From Corella eumyota (lineage: Eukaryota; Chordata; Ascidiacea; Phlebobranchia; Corellidae): a stretch of DNA of 64,000 nucleotides. Both the position numbers and the translations under genes were made by a program. Each line of letters opens with the position of its first letter. Position 1 is the stretch's first letter. Shown piece by piece: positions 1-13,400 of the stretch. A model generated the notes under the pieces. It saw only the letters and a program-made list of their open reading frames with translations. It ran no database searches and was not told where the DNA came from. The stretch is from contig OY720103.1 of assembly GCA_963082875.1 (NCBI GenBank), forward strand, positions 5,022,001-5,086,000. The letters are read 5' to 3'.

Positions 1-178
1 TACAAATACATTCCATGTATGATTGTTTGTTATCTGGAAGATTAGCCTTTGATATAGGCAAAGTTTCAGAGTAATTTAAAGTTTTCTTTTTATTTCCATA
101 TTCAAAATAGGATTGATATTTAGTAGCATCATATGATGAGTGGGATAGAGGAATGTAATCACTGTACTTTGGTTTCAT
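1..178 (-). CDS. 5' part of an unrecognised gene, runs off the window
   Basis: On the minus strand an ATG at 178-176 opens a reading frame of 59 codons that has no stop before the window edge. It starts MKPKYSDYIPLSHSSY and is rich in Tyr, Ser and Lys, with several aromatic residues spaced as in small structural proteins. No domain was recognised, and there is no signal peptide or membrane segment. I judge it coding because an open frame this long from a good ATG is unusual in DNA this AT-rich. It would be the next gene downstream of the SOWAH-like gene on the same strand. It could still be a chance frame. Confidence 0.5.
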   Translation of the reverse strand, partial: MKPKYSDYIPLSHSSYDATKYQSYFEYGNKKKTLNYSETLPISKANLPDNKQSYMECIC

Positions 179-1418
179 AGTTAAATTAAACTTTTAAACT
201 TCTTATTATAAAAATAACAAAAAATTAATTTACATTTTTTTATTTATCTTTATTTAATGTGGAATCGAATGACTCTATAACATTTTAACCCAAGGGCGCT
301 CAAGAATAAAAATATACAAAAAATGGGAATCAAACCAATGACCTCATGTTTTATAGTTCCTCTGATTACCAGAATAACATGACATACTATGTCAGAGCTA
401 ACCACTTACACCAAACCTCATGCTATAAGCAACTTTTTGACAGCATAACCCAAGGCAAAGTTATGATAATTAAACTGAAAAATCCAAAATTAAGTGACGG
501 AAGGGACCCAATGATTTTGCAGGCGACATACCGACATAAAGAATAAAAAAACTAAAAAAAGTTTTTTGCAATTTGACTTTTACTTTTTGACATTATTAAA
601 AAATTACAACAGCTAAATAGTGTATAAAATAATAAAGTAATTCAATAAGTTTGTTATAGTCAAATAATATAATAAATACCGTATAAATAGATTAAACACA
701 CTTCAAAATAAATAAAAATTATTTACTTTACTTTTAAGATGTAAACAAACGAAACGAGTCACCCGATCGATCTCAGCTGATCCATAGAAATCAAATAAAA
801 TTTAATTTTTTTAAATATTTGCAAGTTTTTTTTAAACTAAAATGCAGAAAATCAAAAAAACTTTTAAATAAAAATTGTTTAAACTTCATATACCTTTCCT
901 ACAAAAAATATTGCATTTCTTTTGGAGAATTTTATTTTTTTCACATGTCCATTTACATAAAATTTATAGCCTAACTAATCCAATAACATATGCTAGTTAT
1001 TATATATATCTGTTAACTAAAATATTATATAATAACATAAGTAAAGAAAGACTAGTTTAAAAAAATGGCACAAAGAGTGCAGTGAAAACAAATAAGGCAA
1101 ATGCTTGTTAAAACGTATGCTGTAGGCTAGATAAACACTTCTAAAAATTCAGCTATAATATAAGAAAAAAACTATGTTGACTGTTACATTGCGTAGGGCA
1201 GTTTTCAAATAAATTTAATGCAATAAAAGTGGCGAGATTCGGCAAGATTTTAATAAGCTGTAATGATAACATCGAAACATATGTTAATTAAATAACCTAC
1301 GTTTTTAGTTATCAACAATAGCTATCGCCTGCAGCTATTATTAGCCGGCCTATGCTGCGTATACTTTGTCTTTAGCGTAGCCTATGTATGGAATATGGAT
1401 AAAATATATTGCTCAATT
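179..1418. other. Intergenic stretch
   Basis: This AT-rich stretch lies between the last SOWAH coding exon and the next minus-strand gene. Apart from the SINE remnant near its left end I see no convincing exon. It probably holds the 3' UTR of the SOWAH gene and the promoter of the gene that begins at 178. Confidence 0.5.
230..420 (-). mobile_element. Decayed SINE-1 fragment
   Basis: Traces of the tail (tttatctttattt), of the 'aagggcgct' segment and of the B-box region (gggaatcaaaccaatgacct) appear in minus orientation, heavily diverged from the copies elsewhere in the window. Confidence 0.5.
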
Positions 1419-4400
1419 TTAATGTAAAAGATCAAGAGTTTCGGCCCTAGTTCGAGGCTTGCCGTCTTTACTTTTCTGCGAGGTACGAGGGGTGTTTGGC
1501 ACTGATTTTCTTAAATTGGGAGTGGAAGATGAGCTTTGAAGACTGGATAAAGATGAAATGCTTGTGGCCCCGTGAAAACCGGAATCAAAATCGCTGTTTT
1601 AAAACAACACTTTTTTAATATTTAGCTTATCATCAACAATAACTTGTACATACTTATTGACAATAGGTTCAGTTGCCCCCACCAGTTTAAATGTTACATT
1701 TCTTTGTTATTAACATGCTTAATGTCTTCTGGTTTTGGGTAAAATAACAACCATTGGCGCCGTATTTAAGTAGAGCATTGGGATTAACGCTCAGTATTCA
1801 GCGTGTGTGCTACATCTATGTAGCACTGTTAGTTATTTAAAGTTAAACTAAAATTTGAAATTCCTACTCGTATGAGACGATGCTTATAGTGGGCTTTTCC
1901 TCCTTACTCTTCTTGCGGCTTTTCTTTTTAGTCATTTTAGCTCTCAAGGACTAAAATAATTCCAACGACAATTTTATGCATACAAATAAACACAAAATTA
2001 TTATAAACTATGGCTATTTAAAAATATTGTAAAAGTTTTGTGATCGTCTAGTCTAGACCGTATGATAGCTACACTTATAAACTACATGAGTGTTGCTGTA
2101 TTTAAGTGTTGTTAAGGATATAAAACAGACCCCTTTTCTGTGCGGTGGACTACTGCCATCCGAAAGCTGATTAAGATCTTCATTCGATTTGGAAAGAAAC
2201 TTTCCCACGGAGCCTATACCCCCGCTTATAACGCTACTTAAACGGTTACTAGATTTACGTACCGAGTCTAAACGTGGTCGTAGGCCAGCAGCAAAATCTA
2301 GAAACGTTAAGAAGTACATTAGAAATTATAGGGCATAAAACGGTAACAGTTTTTGTTAACAAAAATTAACTGTGTTACAAATCGATTAAAACACATTTTT
2401 AAGATTTAAACACGTGTGTGAGTTTATTAAGACTAGGTGTCCAGTTTTGGCTGAACTTTATATACAGTTTTGGCTGAACTTTATGTTTTGGCTGAACTTT
2501 ATATACAATTTGAAAATTAAGTTACCTTTTGTAGTATTGGCATTTGCAACTTCATTTCCGTTGAAGAGTCCTAAATAGGAAAAGTGTTATACATCGTTTT
2601 ATAAGCTAAGGACATTTATATAAAGAAAAGCGTTTGCTATGACACCCTAGGTTAAGTACAAACATAGGTAATTGGAATCGACTGAAACGCTTAACCTCTA
2701 TAACTACACTAAGTGCTATAGAATTTGCTATACCACTCTTTTTAGGGTTTTTGTTAACTTTGAATTAGTTCTTATTCTATTTAACCTATTTTTGAATGTG
2801 CTGATTCAAAAACAAATTTGTGTTAAAAATAACCATGCTCTGGCAGTATTATGCTGTTAACCAAATATTTTTCCCCAAAATAAGTAATTAGCTTTCAATT
2901 CTGCAAAACACAAGCAGTAAAAACACCATTTTTAATTGCAAGCACATGCATGAATTTTATTAACAGTACACATTATTAAGCTTTGGTTAACAATATATAT
3001 TTTGTATAATATTAGCAGGTTATTTTTTAAATTATTTTAATTTTAACTTCTAGTTAAAATAACAAAAAAACAGTCTCGAAATCAGGTAACAGTTCACAAA
3101 AAATAGCATAATAGTTATCATTATGATAAAGATGAACATACAATGAGAATGGTAATGCACAAACGAGGCCTTTTCGAAATTAAAATAATATGAAAAAATA
3201 ATAAATGAGCAAAATAAATGTGGTCAGACAGTTGAATCACATGCATAACTATGGGCAAAATTATCCAGGCAAAAAAAATGCACAGTTATGTTATTTAAGC
3301 ATAATTCATCAAGTGATGATTAAAAAGTTCTTAATTTAGAGTTAAAAATTAATTGCTGCTCAGCTAGTGACTACACCATGTTACCAAGTTCGTCATCGTA
3401 TTAAGATTCCTTTTATATTAACCAAGGGTGGTAAATACCACACCATATTTTGGTCGGATTAATACAAAATAAATGGGTTAATATACCTGTTAAGCTAAAC
3501 GGGTTAGTTAAATAAAAATAAGAGTAAAAATTGGATGACCAATTTTTACTGGTTGCATTTAAATAAAATATGATGTTATCTGATTAATGCAAATGTTACT
3601 GCTTAAAATATAACAAGGCCTAAGCAAGAAAGCATGTCATAGCCTGATCGGTTAAGCAATAAATGAAGCAAGACTAGTCCGAAAGCTTCATAGGTTTTTT
3701 AAATTTTTTCTTTTAGTCAAAATGTCATTATTGATATGAAAGTTATCTTTCTACTTAATTTTAAACTAATTTTTAGGGCCTGCAGGTTTCCACATCATAC
3801 TAGTGCTAACAGAGGGCCTCATGTTAGGCATGGGTATAAAGGGGGCGTTATTTTCCTTCGACTCCTGCTTTTCGGGGTCGTTATCCTTATTTTTGTCGCC
3901 CATTTTGGACTTTCGCAACGAAGTCTTGCGCTTAAAACCTATACCCATCAACATAGACTCCTTACGCGAAACCCTGGACCCCTTTGTGCTCCCGTTTGCC
4001 TTTTCATTTTTAGAACCCCCCATTCCGTTACTGTTATTATCATTTTGCCTAGGGGCATTTTCAATATCAGGGGACCCTACCCATTTCACACTATCCCTAT
4101 GGGGCTTGTTGCCATATTGTAGTTTATGCATAATTTTGTCGGAAATTATGTGTTCGTCGTTAGTGCCCGAAAAAATGTGGTATCTCCACGTGGGAAGATT
4201 TTTATCATGTTGCTTACTTTGTAGGGGCAGCGACATGCTCTTGAGATATTGAATCGGCCGTTTTCCACTGTAGTCCCTTATCAATGGGTCCGCATCTGAA
4301 ATAAAAATTAACCTGCTTCAATTTTTGATTTTTTTTTCACAAGTCAGTTACAACACTATTTTTTCTGCTAGCCTTAACTTTTGTATATCTGTATATCTTT

Positions 4401-7400
4401 ATCCTCGATTAGGAAAGGTCGAATGCGCGACCTAAACATAGAGTAACATTAGTTACTCCAACTCAGTCTCAAGTTGCCATTAGCAGTTTGGGATATTATA
4501 GAGATAATTGCGCGGTTATTATGCTGCTGATTAAGTGCTGGCTCAGGAGGAGTTTATACCGTTTATAGCGCCTTACCCAAGGGTGCTACAGCATGAGAGC
4601 AGTGGGGATTGAACTCACAACCTCATGATGGTAAAACAAGTGTTCTTACCACAACACCATGCTGTCGGTAAACTATATTAATAACAAATATATTACCCTA
4701 CTTGGCCAAACCTTAATAATGTTATTCATAGTAGTAATAGCAGAAAAAAAAGGCATTTTGGAGGGGAGCAACATAAAATATTTTAATTGTGAAAATTTTA
4801 CATTAAGATAAACCAACTCACTGTTTTCTAGCAGCAAAGAAATAGCTTTTTCATGGCCTTGCATGGCAGCAAAATGCAACGGTGTGTAACCCTTTGAAAA
4901 ATGTATTATTTTTAAAAACATTAAAATTTGAAACAGAAAAAAAGGAATAAAAACCTTTACTTAAAAAAATCAAAGTTATTGTCATTTTAATTTACTCTAC
5001 TTACCCCATGCTGTTTGCAGCCAACGATTCAGTAAACATGAAAAATAAAAGAAATACAAATTAGCTAATAAATATATTTTTAAAACTTTTAAATATATAG
5101 TATCTATTTATTTTGTAAATTAAATAAACTTAATTTAAAACTAGTGGTAAAGCCAGCCCAAACATATAGGTAAGTACTATAAGCCCCTGACTTAGGGGTG
5201 CCACTAAAAAAAGCAGTTGGAATCGAACACAGGACCTCATATAGTAAAGATTAGTATTCTAGACACAACACCATGCCACCAGTTCTTGTTTTTAAAACCA
5301 ATTTTTTTTTTATAAAATTTAAGTGTGCAGTTTTTTTGTATATATCTTTATCCTCGATGTGGAAAAGTCGAATGCGCGACCTAAACATAGAGTAACAACA
5401 GTTACTCCGCCCCAGTCTCGAGTTGCCTGTGGCAGTTTGGGATATTTATATTATAATTGCCCGGTAATTATGCTGCTGATTAAGTGCTGGCTCGGCGCTA
5501 CAGCATGGGAGCAGTGGGAATCGAACCCACGACCACATGGTGGTGTATCATGTGTTCTTACCACTACACCACGCTGCCAGTTAAGTTACCCGTTGCCATA
5601 TTTTAGTTTAAAGTTAAGACTATTGTCACAATTATATATTTGACTGTAGGCATTCTATCGACTAGATCTTATAAAAATCATTTCTTACCGATTTGGGATT
5701 AACATCAACCTTCAGATCAAGCAACATCTGTATTAATTCAACGTCTCCTTTTTTAGCAGCTCGGTGTAATGCAGACTACAAGAAAAAACAAAATAAAGCA
5801 TTGTAAATATAAAATAAAAAAAATTTAAAATAAGGTAGCTTTGATATATTGTTGATAAAAAAAGACCCTTATAAATATATATGGATTTTTATCATTTATG
5901 TTTAAAAGCCGACTCAACAGCTTTAACGAGAATATAGTTATTTTTTTTTGTATATATCTTTATCCTTGATGTGGAAGGTCGAATGCGCAACTTAAACATA
6001 GAGTAACATCAGTTACTTCGACCCAATCTCGAGTTGCCGGTGGCAGTTTGGGATATTATAGAATATAATTGCCCGATAATTATTCTGCTGATTATGTGCT
6101 GGCTCAGCAGGAGTTTATACAGTTTATAGCCCCTTACCCTCATGGTGGTGTAGCAAGTGTTCTTACCACTACACAACGCTGTCGGTTATACCCTTATCCA
6201 ATCTCGAGTTGCCTTAGTTAGTTTTAAAATTTTTATAGTCTAATACTTTAGGAACAATTAAATCTTAGTCAACTGACATAACTCTGTTGGAACTAAACCC
6301 ATGACTTAACTTAGAAATAACCTTTAATTAAATTAAATTTTTTATCTACGTTTTTTTAATTGAAAATGTTGTACTTACCGACTGTATAATTCCGACATTA
6401 TTTCAAAAGAGACGCAACATGTAAAAAAAACATGAGTTTATTTATGTTTTTTGCTTTTAAATAAAAAGACTGACTACACAGCTTAAGTTAGGGTAAACAA
6501 TTTTAAAATGATTGTATATCAAAATATAGTTATATGTTAATATGTAAAAATAACTTACCCCCTATAATGTTGCATCCATTCATCAACAAAAAAAGAACAT
6601 TCAAAATAAGAAAATTAAGTTAAAATATTTTTAAACAATTTAAAAAAAAACTATCTATATTTATAAATGTCGTACTTTATATATATTTTTAAACATAGTG
6701 CCTAATTTATTCAACCAGTTTTTTTAAATTTATATAAAAAAGAAAAAAGAACTTACCGAAATAAAATCCTGTAAAAAACAAAACAAATTTAATTTAAAAC
6801 GAAAAATATTAATTTACACAATAGAAAATTGTTTTAAACTGTGATAAAAAAAACTATTGTTTAGGCAAATAATATAATTTTTTTTAAACTTAACAGCCTA
6901 AACACTGGGGTGACACAAAAGCCTAACGTTGGGGTAACTTTTATTACCCAAACCCCTGTTTTGAAATGCCTTTGCCACTTTTAGAACATTGCTTACCAAA
7001 GTTATACATGTGATCATTGACCTGCAGATTTAATATTCGCTAAACAAAAGTTGTAACTTTTTTATTAGTTCTTACGCATAGAATCTACTACATAAAAGCA
7101 ATGGGAATAGCACTTAGGATGTGTTGATGCCCAGTGGCCTTTACTTTATGGTAGAGATAGTTAAAATAAAAGAAATACACACTTTTTTGTCAGCAAGAAC
7201 GCTGTCTATATTCAACAGTTTTCGCATTTCCAACATATTTCCTTGGCATGATTTAATCAACCAATCCTTCTCACTCTTCTCCATCTTGAATATTAAAAAC
7301 AAAAATTAATATATTCAATTTTTTGAATTTTGATTGAATAAAACATAAAAACTTACGGCAAAAGTTGGAGCAATTCTTTCATCATCGTAATCTTGATCTC

Positions 7401-10400
7401 CTTCTCCCTAAAAATAAAATATTTATTTAAATTTAGGCATATTTTTTACTATATTTCTTCCATTTCCAGTCACAATGCCACACAGCCAGTTATCAGACCA
7501 CGGGGCCGGCCACAGTAGCAGTTCTGAAGTGTTTGTTAATGCGACAAATGTTGGTTTCTACTCTAAAAATGATTCTTACTGCACCAAGCGTTGGTAACCA
7601 TGCTAAAATGTTGGATATGGCCTTAAAATGTTGGATATGGCCTTAAAATGTTGGATATGGCCTTAAAATGTTAAACAACATCAAAATGTTAATTACTTGA
7701 CCAAAATGTCATTCGCTGCACCAAAATGTTGGTTACAGCACTAAAGATCGGTGACTGTACTAAAATGTTGGTTACTGTATTAAAATGATGGTTACTTCAC
7801 CAAAATGTTGGTTACTTCACCAAAAGGTTGGTTACAGAACCAAAATGTTGGTTACTGCACCAAAATGTTGGTTACCTAACCAAAATGTCATTTGCTGCAC
7901 AAAAATGTTGGTTACTACACCAAAATGATGGTTACTGCACCAAAGTGTTGGTAACCACACCAGAATGTTGGTTTAGTCCTGAAATGTTGGTTACAGCACA
8001 AAAATGTTGGTTATTACGTAAAAAGATTGGTTACAGCACCAAAATGTTGGTTATTGCGTAAAAAGATTGGTTACAGCACTAAAATAATGGTTATTGCGTC
8101 CAAATATTGGTTACCCAGCGAAATGTAAGTTACCTCACCAAAATGTTGGTTACCGTACTAAAATGTTGGTTACCGTACTAAAATGTTGGATACTGTACTA
8201 AAATGTTGGTTACGACACCAAAACGTTGTTTACAACACCAAAATTTCAGATACTGTGCCACATCGCTGGCCATTACAAGAATTTTTAGGGTAACAAGTAT
8301 GGCAAAACATTTACCTTGCTGTCGACTGAGCGCTCTGATAATGCCAGTGACGTTGCATCCTCATTTCCCTTCGGTTTGTTTTGAAAATTCAAGCGAGCTT
8401 TCTCAACTGACCCAGCATAACTTGCCTGATAATTGCATAAAGTAATTTTAAAATTTTATTAGCAATTTAAATGATTTTAAAATTTTTTTATAATGGTCGT
8501 TTCTCAATATTGAAAAAAAAATATTGAAAAATCAACTTTAAAACTTTATTATAAGGAATCTCTAATTTACTCCTCTAGTCTTCAGTTGCCTAATTTTTAA
8601 CATACAACAAGATATAGCACAGAAGTGCCTTACACAAAAACACTATAACATGGTAGCAGTGGGTATAGAACCATTAGTCCTTGGTTATGCATATTGTCTA
8701 ATACACTAAACTTATTTTTATTTTAGGAATAAATTCATTTTAGGTTTACCCATACTATTTTTATTTTAGCTTTAAGTCTACTATAAACTAATATGAAAAA
8801 AAATTTAAGTAGTAATATAGCCTTTATTTAAAATATTCTATTTAAAATTTTTACTAATTAACTGAAGAAATTACATTTTTTGCCGATTTTTTACTTGCCT
8901 TATGCCTAAATTTTGAGAGCATATTTTATTTCAACTAATAACTCTAGTTTAACAAGTTTAATTTAAAAACATGCCAATAATAAAAAGGAGTTAGTTTAGT
9001 ACAAAGAATGTTATCAAAGAAAAAGAAATTTTATCAAAAAAATTTGACAGATTTTTAAGAATTAAAACATTGCATAATTTTATTTCTGAGAATGCTTTTA
9101 AAAATTAAAATCTATGGAAAAGTATGGCCTTAAATATGGATGTTAGCATAAGTTTTGCATTCACTCATTTATATACAACACGAAAATTGATCGCAATTAT
9201 TTCAAACAACTTTGTAATAGATTTGCCTTTTGCATACTAACCACAAACAATAAACACAAAAACCTCAATACTTTGAACCCATTTTGCAACAAACAAAAAA
9301 GGAAAAAAACATGATTATTTAGTATACTAGATCCACAAAAATTTCGTCAAAAAAATTAATTTAATAATTTTGATATACTATGTTATAAAACTTTGTGTAT
9401 GAAATATTAATATTTATGCCAATATATATGACATCATAAACTAGTTTTAATTATATATTATTTTGTTGTTGTTTTAATTTAAATAAAACCATTTCTAGAG
9501 CATAAAATACTTAAATTAAAAATAAAATATATAATTTTTTTCCCAAAAATCTTAAATTTTTTCCAAAGTATTATTTTGAGTAAGAATTTGACAATTTTGT
9601 CGTAAATTTTACCCAAGTTTCTTACCCTTCTAATTATGCTTTGAGTAAGGGACATACGCTCTTGAATTGAGATTCTTTTTCTCGTGCTTTTTCTTCTCAG
9701 GGAAACCAAGATTTCATCGCTTTCATTTATCAAATGTGGAGGTGATATAGACATTGGATATGTGGTTATACTTGACTCACTGCTAGTGCTCATATTTTTG
9801 TTATCTGATTGTTTTGCTCTTAGTTGTATCGGCTTACTTTTTTATATTGATATTTTAATGATAATTATCTTTGAAATGTACAGGTCTAATTTCAAAAAAA
9901 TGGAAAATTTTTTTTTTAAATCCTGTCTTTACTTATATTGTCATCTGATTATTTACCATTTAAAAAAAAGGTGATATTTTGATATTATTTTTAACCTGCT
10001 TAATTGTTATTAAAAAAATTTCATTTTAAAATGTTTTTTGTTCAGGCCCATATTTAAAATAAATAAAGTCAATTTTTTTATATACACAGTCTTAGTAGTA
10101 ATGTCTTCTAAAAGTATACTGTATTGAAAATAAAAACACAAAAAACTAGATAATTCTGATGTAATATTAACCTGTCTTACCCTTTTTAAAACTAAATACT
10201 TTCAAAGTGAAATTTTTTACAGGTCCGATTTAAATTTAAAAAAAAAAAAAAATCAAAAAATTTATATAACGCCATCTAATACAATTTTAGTAATGCCATA
10301 CTATATATTATACATCATTTTAAAAAAAAGGAGGAAATTTCACGATATTTATAATAAACCCGTCTCAAATCTTTTTTTTAAAAACAAAGTATATTTAATA

Positions 10401-13400
10401 ATCAAAATAATTCAACTAGCAAATTTTGATTTACAAAATCTAATCTGCACTCTCAATACTAAGACAGAAAAGTATTAAATGAAAATGACATTTACTGTTG
10501 AGATATACAAAAGGTTTTTAGCTTTTTGACAAAACCACAAACACGACTGTAAGTTTACTATATAAATATTATTACTTGAAACAATTCGTTATAATAACCT
10601 TAAAAATTTCATTTTTTTGAAATTTAATTATAATTTTATCCTAAAAAGAAAAATCTAAAATTCTGAAAAAAAATTAATTATATTTAAACATTTTGTAATT
10701 AGGCTAATTTTTTAATGATACTACCCATTATTGTTGATTATTATAAAAAAATCTGAAAATACAATTTTTTTAACTACAATGTTACTCAGTTTTGGGCAAA
10801 TCTTGTTCGATTTAAAAATATTAAGCCGCCTAATTTTCCTGTAGACTATCTATTAAAGATTGATTAGTTAAACAATGTCTCCAAGTACCTTAAAAACTTA
10901 CCTATATCTGTCTACACAATTTTTAACTTTAATATTAGCCAGTTTTGGGCGAATCTTAATAATTAAAAAAAATTAAACCTAATTTTTCATTACTAATATT
11001 TATCAATGTTTTTTGTTATAAAACTTTTTCAAGTACCTTAAAAGCTTAACTTAATCTGTATACACTATTTTTATCCTAAATTTACCTATTTTTTGGACTG
11101 ATCTTAACGTATTTTAAAGCAAAACCTGAATTCTGGAGAAAAAACTATTTTGCTATGCTCAAGTGGTCGTCAATATTCGGCAAAATAAACTCTTCACTGA
11201 AATTCCTAAAATAAGTAAAATGTAAGGATTTGGAAAAAGAAAACAACAATATTTTGTATTCTGTACTAAAATAGCCTTACTGTCCTTTAATTGTATTAGT
11301 CTTTTAGGTTGTAATACGTATTTTTCGTTAAAATTAATAAAAAAAAATTTTCTGATTTCAATTTTATTTAAAATTTTTTTTTAGATAGTTTAATGCTAAA
11401 ACTATTCTGTCAATATTATTTTAAATTTTTAGTAGTCTATACCTGCATATTACATAAGCCTGTGTTTTAAAATAAGCTGTTTTTACAAGGTAGCAGTTTA
11501 ACATATTTGTAAAATAACTACCAATCTTTATTTTTTCTAAACTTGAACTTACTTACTGCCTAACATTATACAACTTAAGTCAAGTTTGAAAAAAAATATG
11601 ACAACTTTTTTATCATTTTTTTTTCTTTTAATGCCAAGGTAAAAAAGATTGAAATCAACAATAGGGGCTTTAATCTAGGTGATAGTAATCACACATCAAG
11701 AAATTGAATGTGCATCTTTCTTCTTTGTTAATATACTAACTATCCTTTGCAGTATTGTCTTACAATAATAAATTATTAGCTTACGGTTTTTGTTTAGAAA
11801 TTATGATTGTAGTTATTAGAGTAATAATAAGGAACTTCCAAAGAAAATCAGATTTATTCAAAAAAAATATAATTTTTTTCTAATTTTATTGCAAAAATTA
11901 TATTAAATGAATACCTTATACTTTATTGCCATGCCTAGTAAAAAAAAATTTCATTCCTGCTTAAGAAATACTATTAAAATAAAACTCACTTTTTTTAAAT
12001 AAATTAAAAATAAATTTTAAAACTTGTTATTTCTTTACATAACACCTATAGCTACTACATCAAACTATACTAACAATCAATACAATAAATTAAATCAATT
12101 TATAACAAGACTGCAATACAAAACATCCTATTAAATAAATAAGTAATTATATTCCTGTGATTCACTGAGAATGTATTTCCTTTGCCTAATACAAGATATG
12201 GCATATAGCGTTATGCTATATATTAATACCGAACTATTTATGCAGTAATAGTAAGGCTATACAAATGATATATAGATATAGCATTGGTATTACTACATAT
12301 AAGGCATATCTAAATAGGTTTTTAAAGTTATTTTATTATAAGACTAAATAGGCAAAAAAATGTTACTGAAAATGGTCAATTATAATGACAGAAATGTAAA
12401 AAATTTAACTGTTTTTCAATTAAAGATAGGTTTTATCAAAATAAAAACAAAATAACAAATAAAAAATGTGTCAACCAATTAAAAATTTGTTTTGATTTTG
12501 TAACTGTTAGTTAAACTTGTAAAATCAAGTAGACCATTAAAATTTTTAATTAAAAATGCTTTAAATTTTTAATTAAAAATGTATTTTTTTAGATTTTTTA
12601 ATAAACCAAAAAAATATTTTTATATCTTGATGCCTAATTTCTTTATTTAAAAATAGTATGCAATACCTTCTAGCTATCTATTATACTTCTACAATTTTTG
12701 CATACCTGTTAAGTTTATTAACTTTATGTTTCTAATTTTAAACTAAAAAATAGAAAAAAATTGCAACATTTTGGCACCTTAGTTTATAGCTACTAACTAT
12801 TAAAATGTCACTACCTTATTAAACCTAGCTACATTACATTTCCTTGTCTATCTTCACCTGTTTTTAAATAATTGTGCTTTAAACTTATTTTGACCGCATT
12901 TTAAAATGTCCCAGTAGATTTTAGCAATTTAGGTTATATAAAATCTTACGGTACTGAACCCACTTAAAAATGCTAATAATTATTTCAAAGTTTACTGCAT
13001 CATTTATTAAACTTAATATTGGGTTATTGTAGAAAATGTCTTTCTATGTTTGGGTTGTGACACTTGCAATTTAGATTAACGATAAATTAAAAATATATAA
13101 AAAGATTAAACTTAAAAAGGCATCAGCAGTTGTAGCTTACAGATGCAGCTTTTGATTTTTTTGACTAAATTTTTTAGCATTATATCAGTAAACTGAAAAA
13201 CCAACAGAACCAGTTTTATAAACCAATATAGAAATAAGCCAGTGTAAAATACTAATAAAAACCATTTAAAACCCTTCAGCCAACAAACCAGCTAATAAAC
13301 CAACAAAAACCAGCAAACCAATTTTTACAATAAAAACAAAAAAGTGGGTTTAACGATCATGTCATAATAAACCAAATAAAAAAACAATTTTTAACCATGA

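Noticed and set aside
3736-4252. Two plus-strand open frames
   Set aside because: They are antisense to the last ankyrin-end exon of the SOWAH-like gene, which has family support.
5323-5643. Plus-strand open frame with IFILDVEKSNARPKHRVTTV
   Set aside because: It is a translation of a SINE-1 copy. The same peptide recurs at 17197-17397, another SINE.
7535-8262. CRISPR-like array
   Set aside because: The repeat units touch each other without unique spacers, and the DNA is eukaryotic.
7828-8445. Open frames over the minisatellite
   Set aside because: They are translations of the 20-base repeat; their apparent regularity comes from the 60-base super-period.
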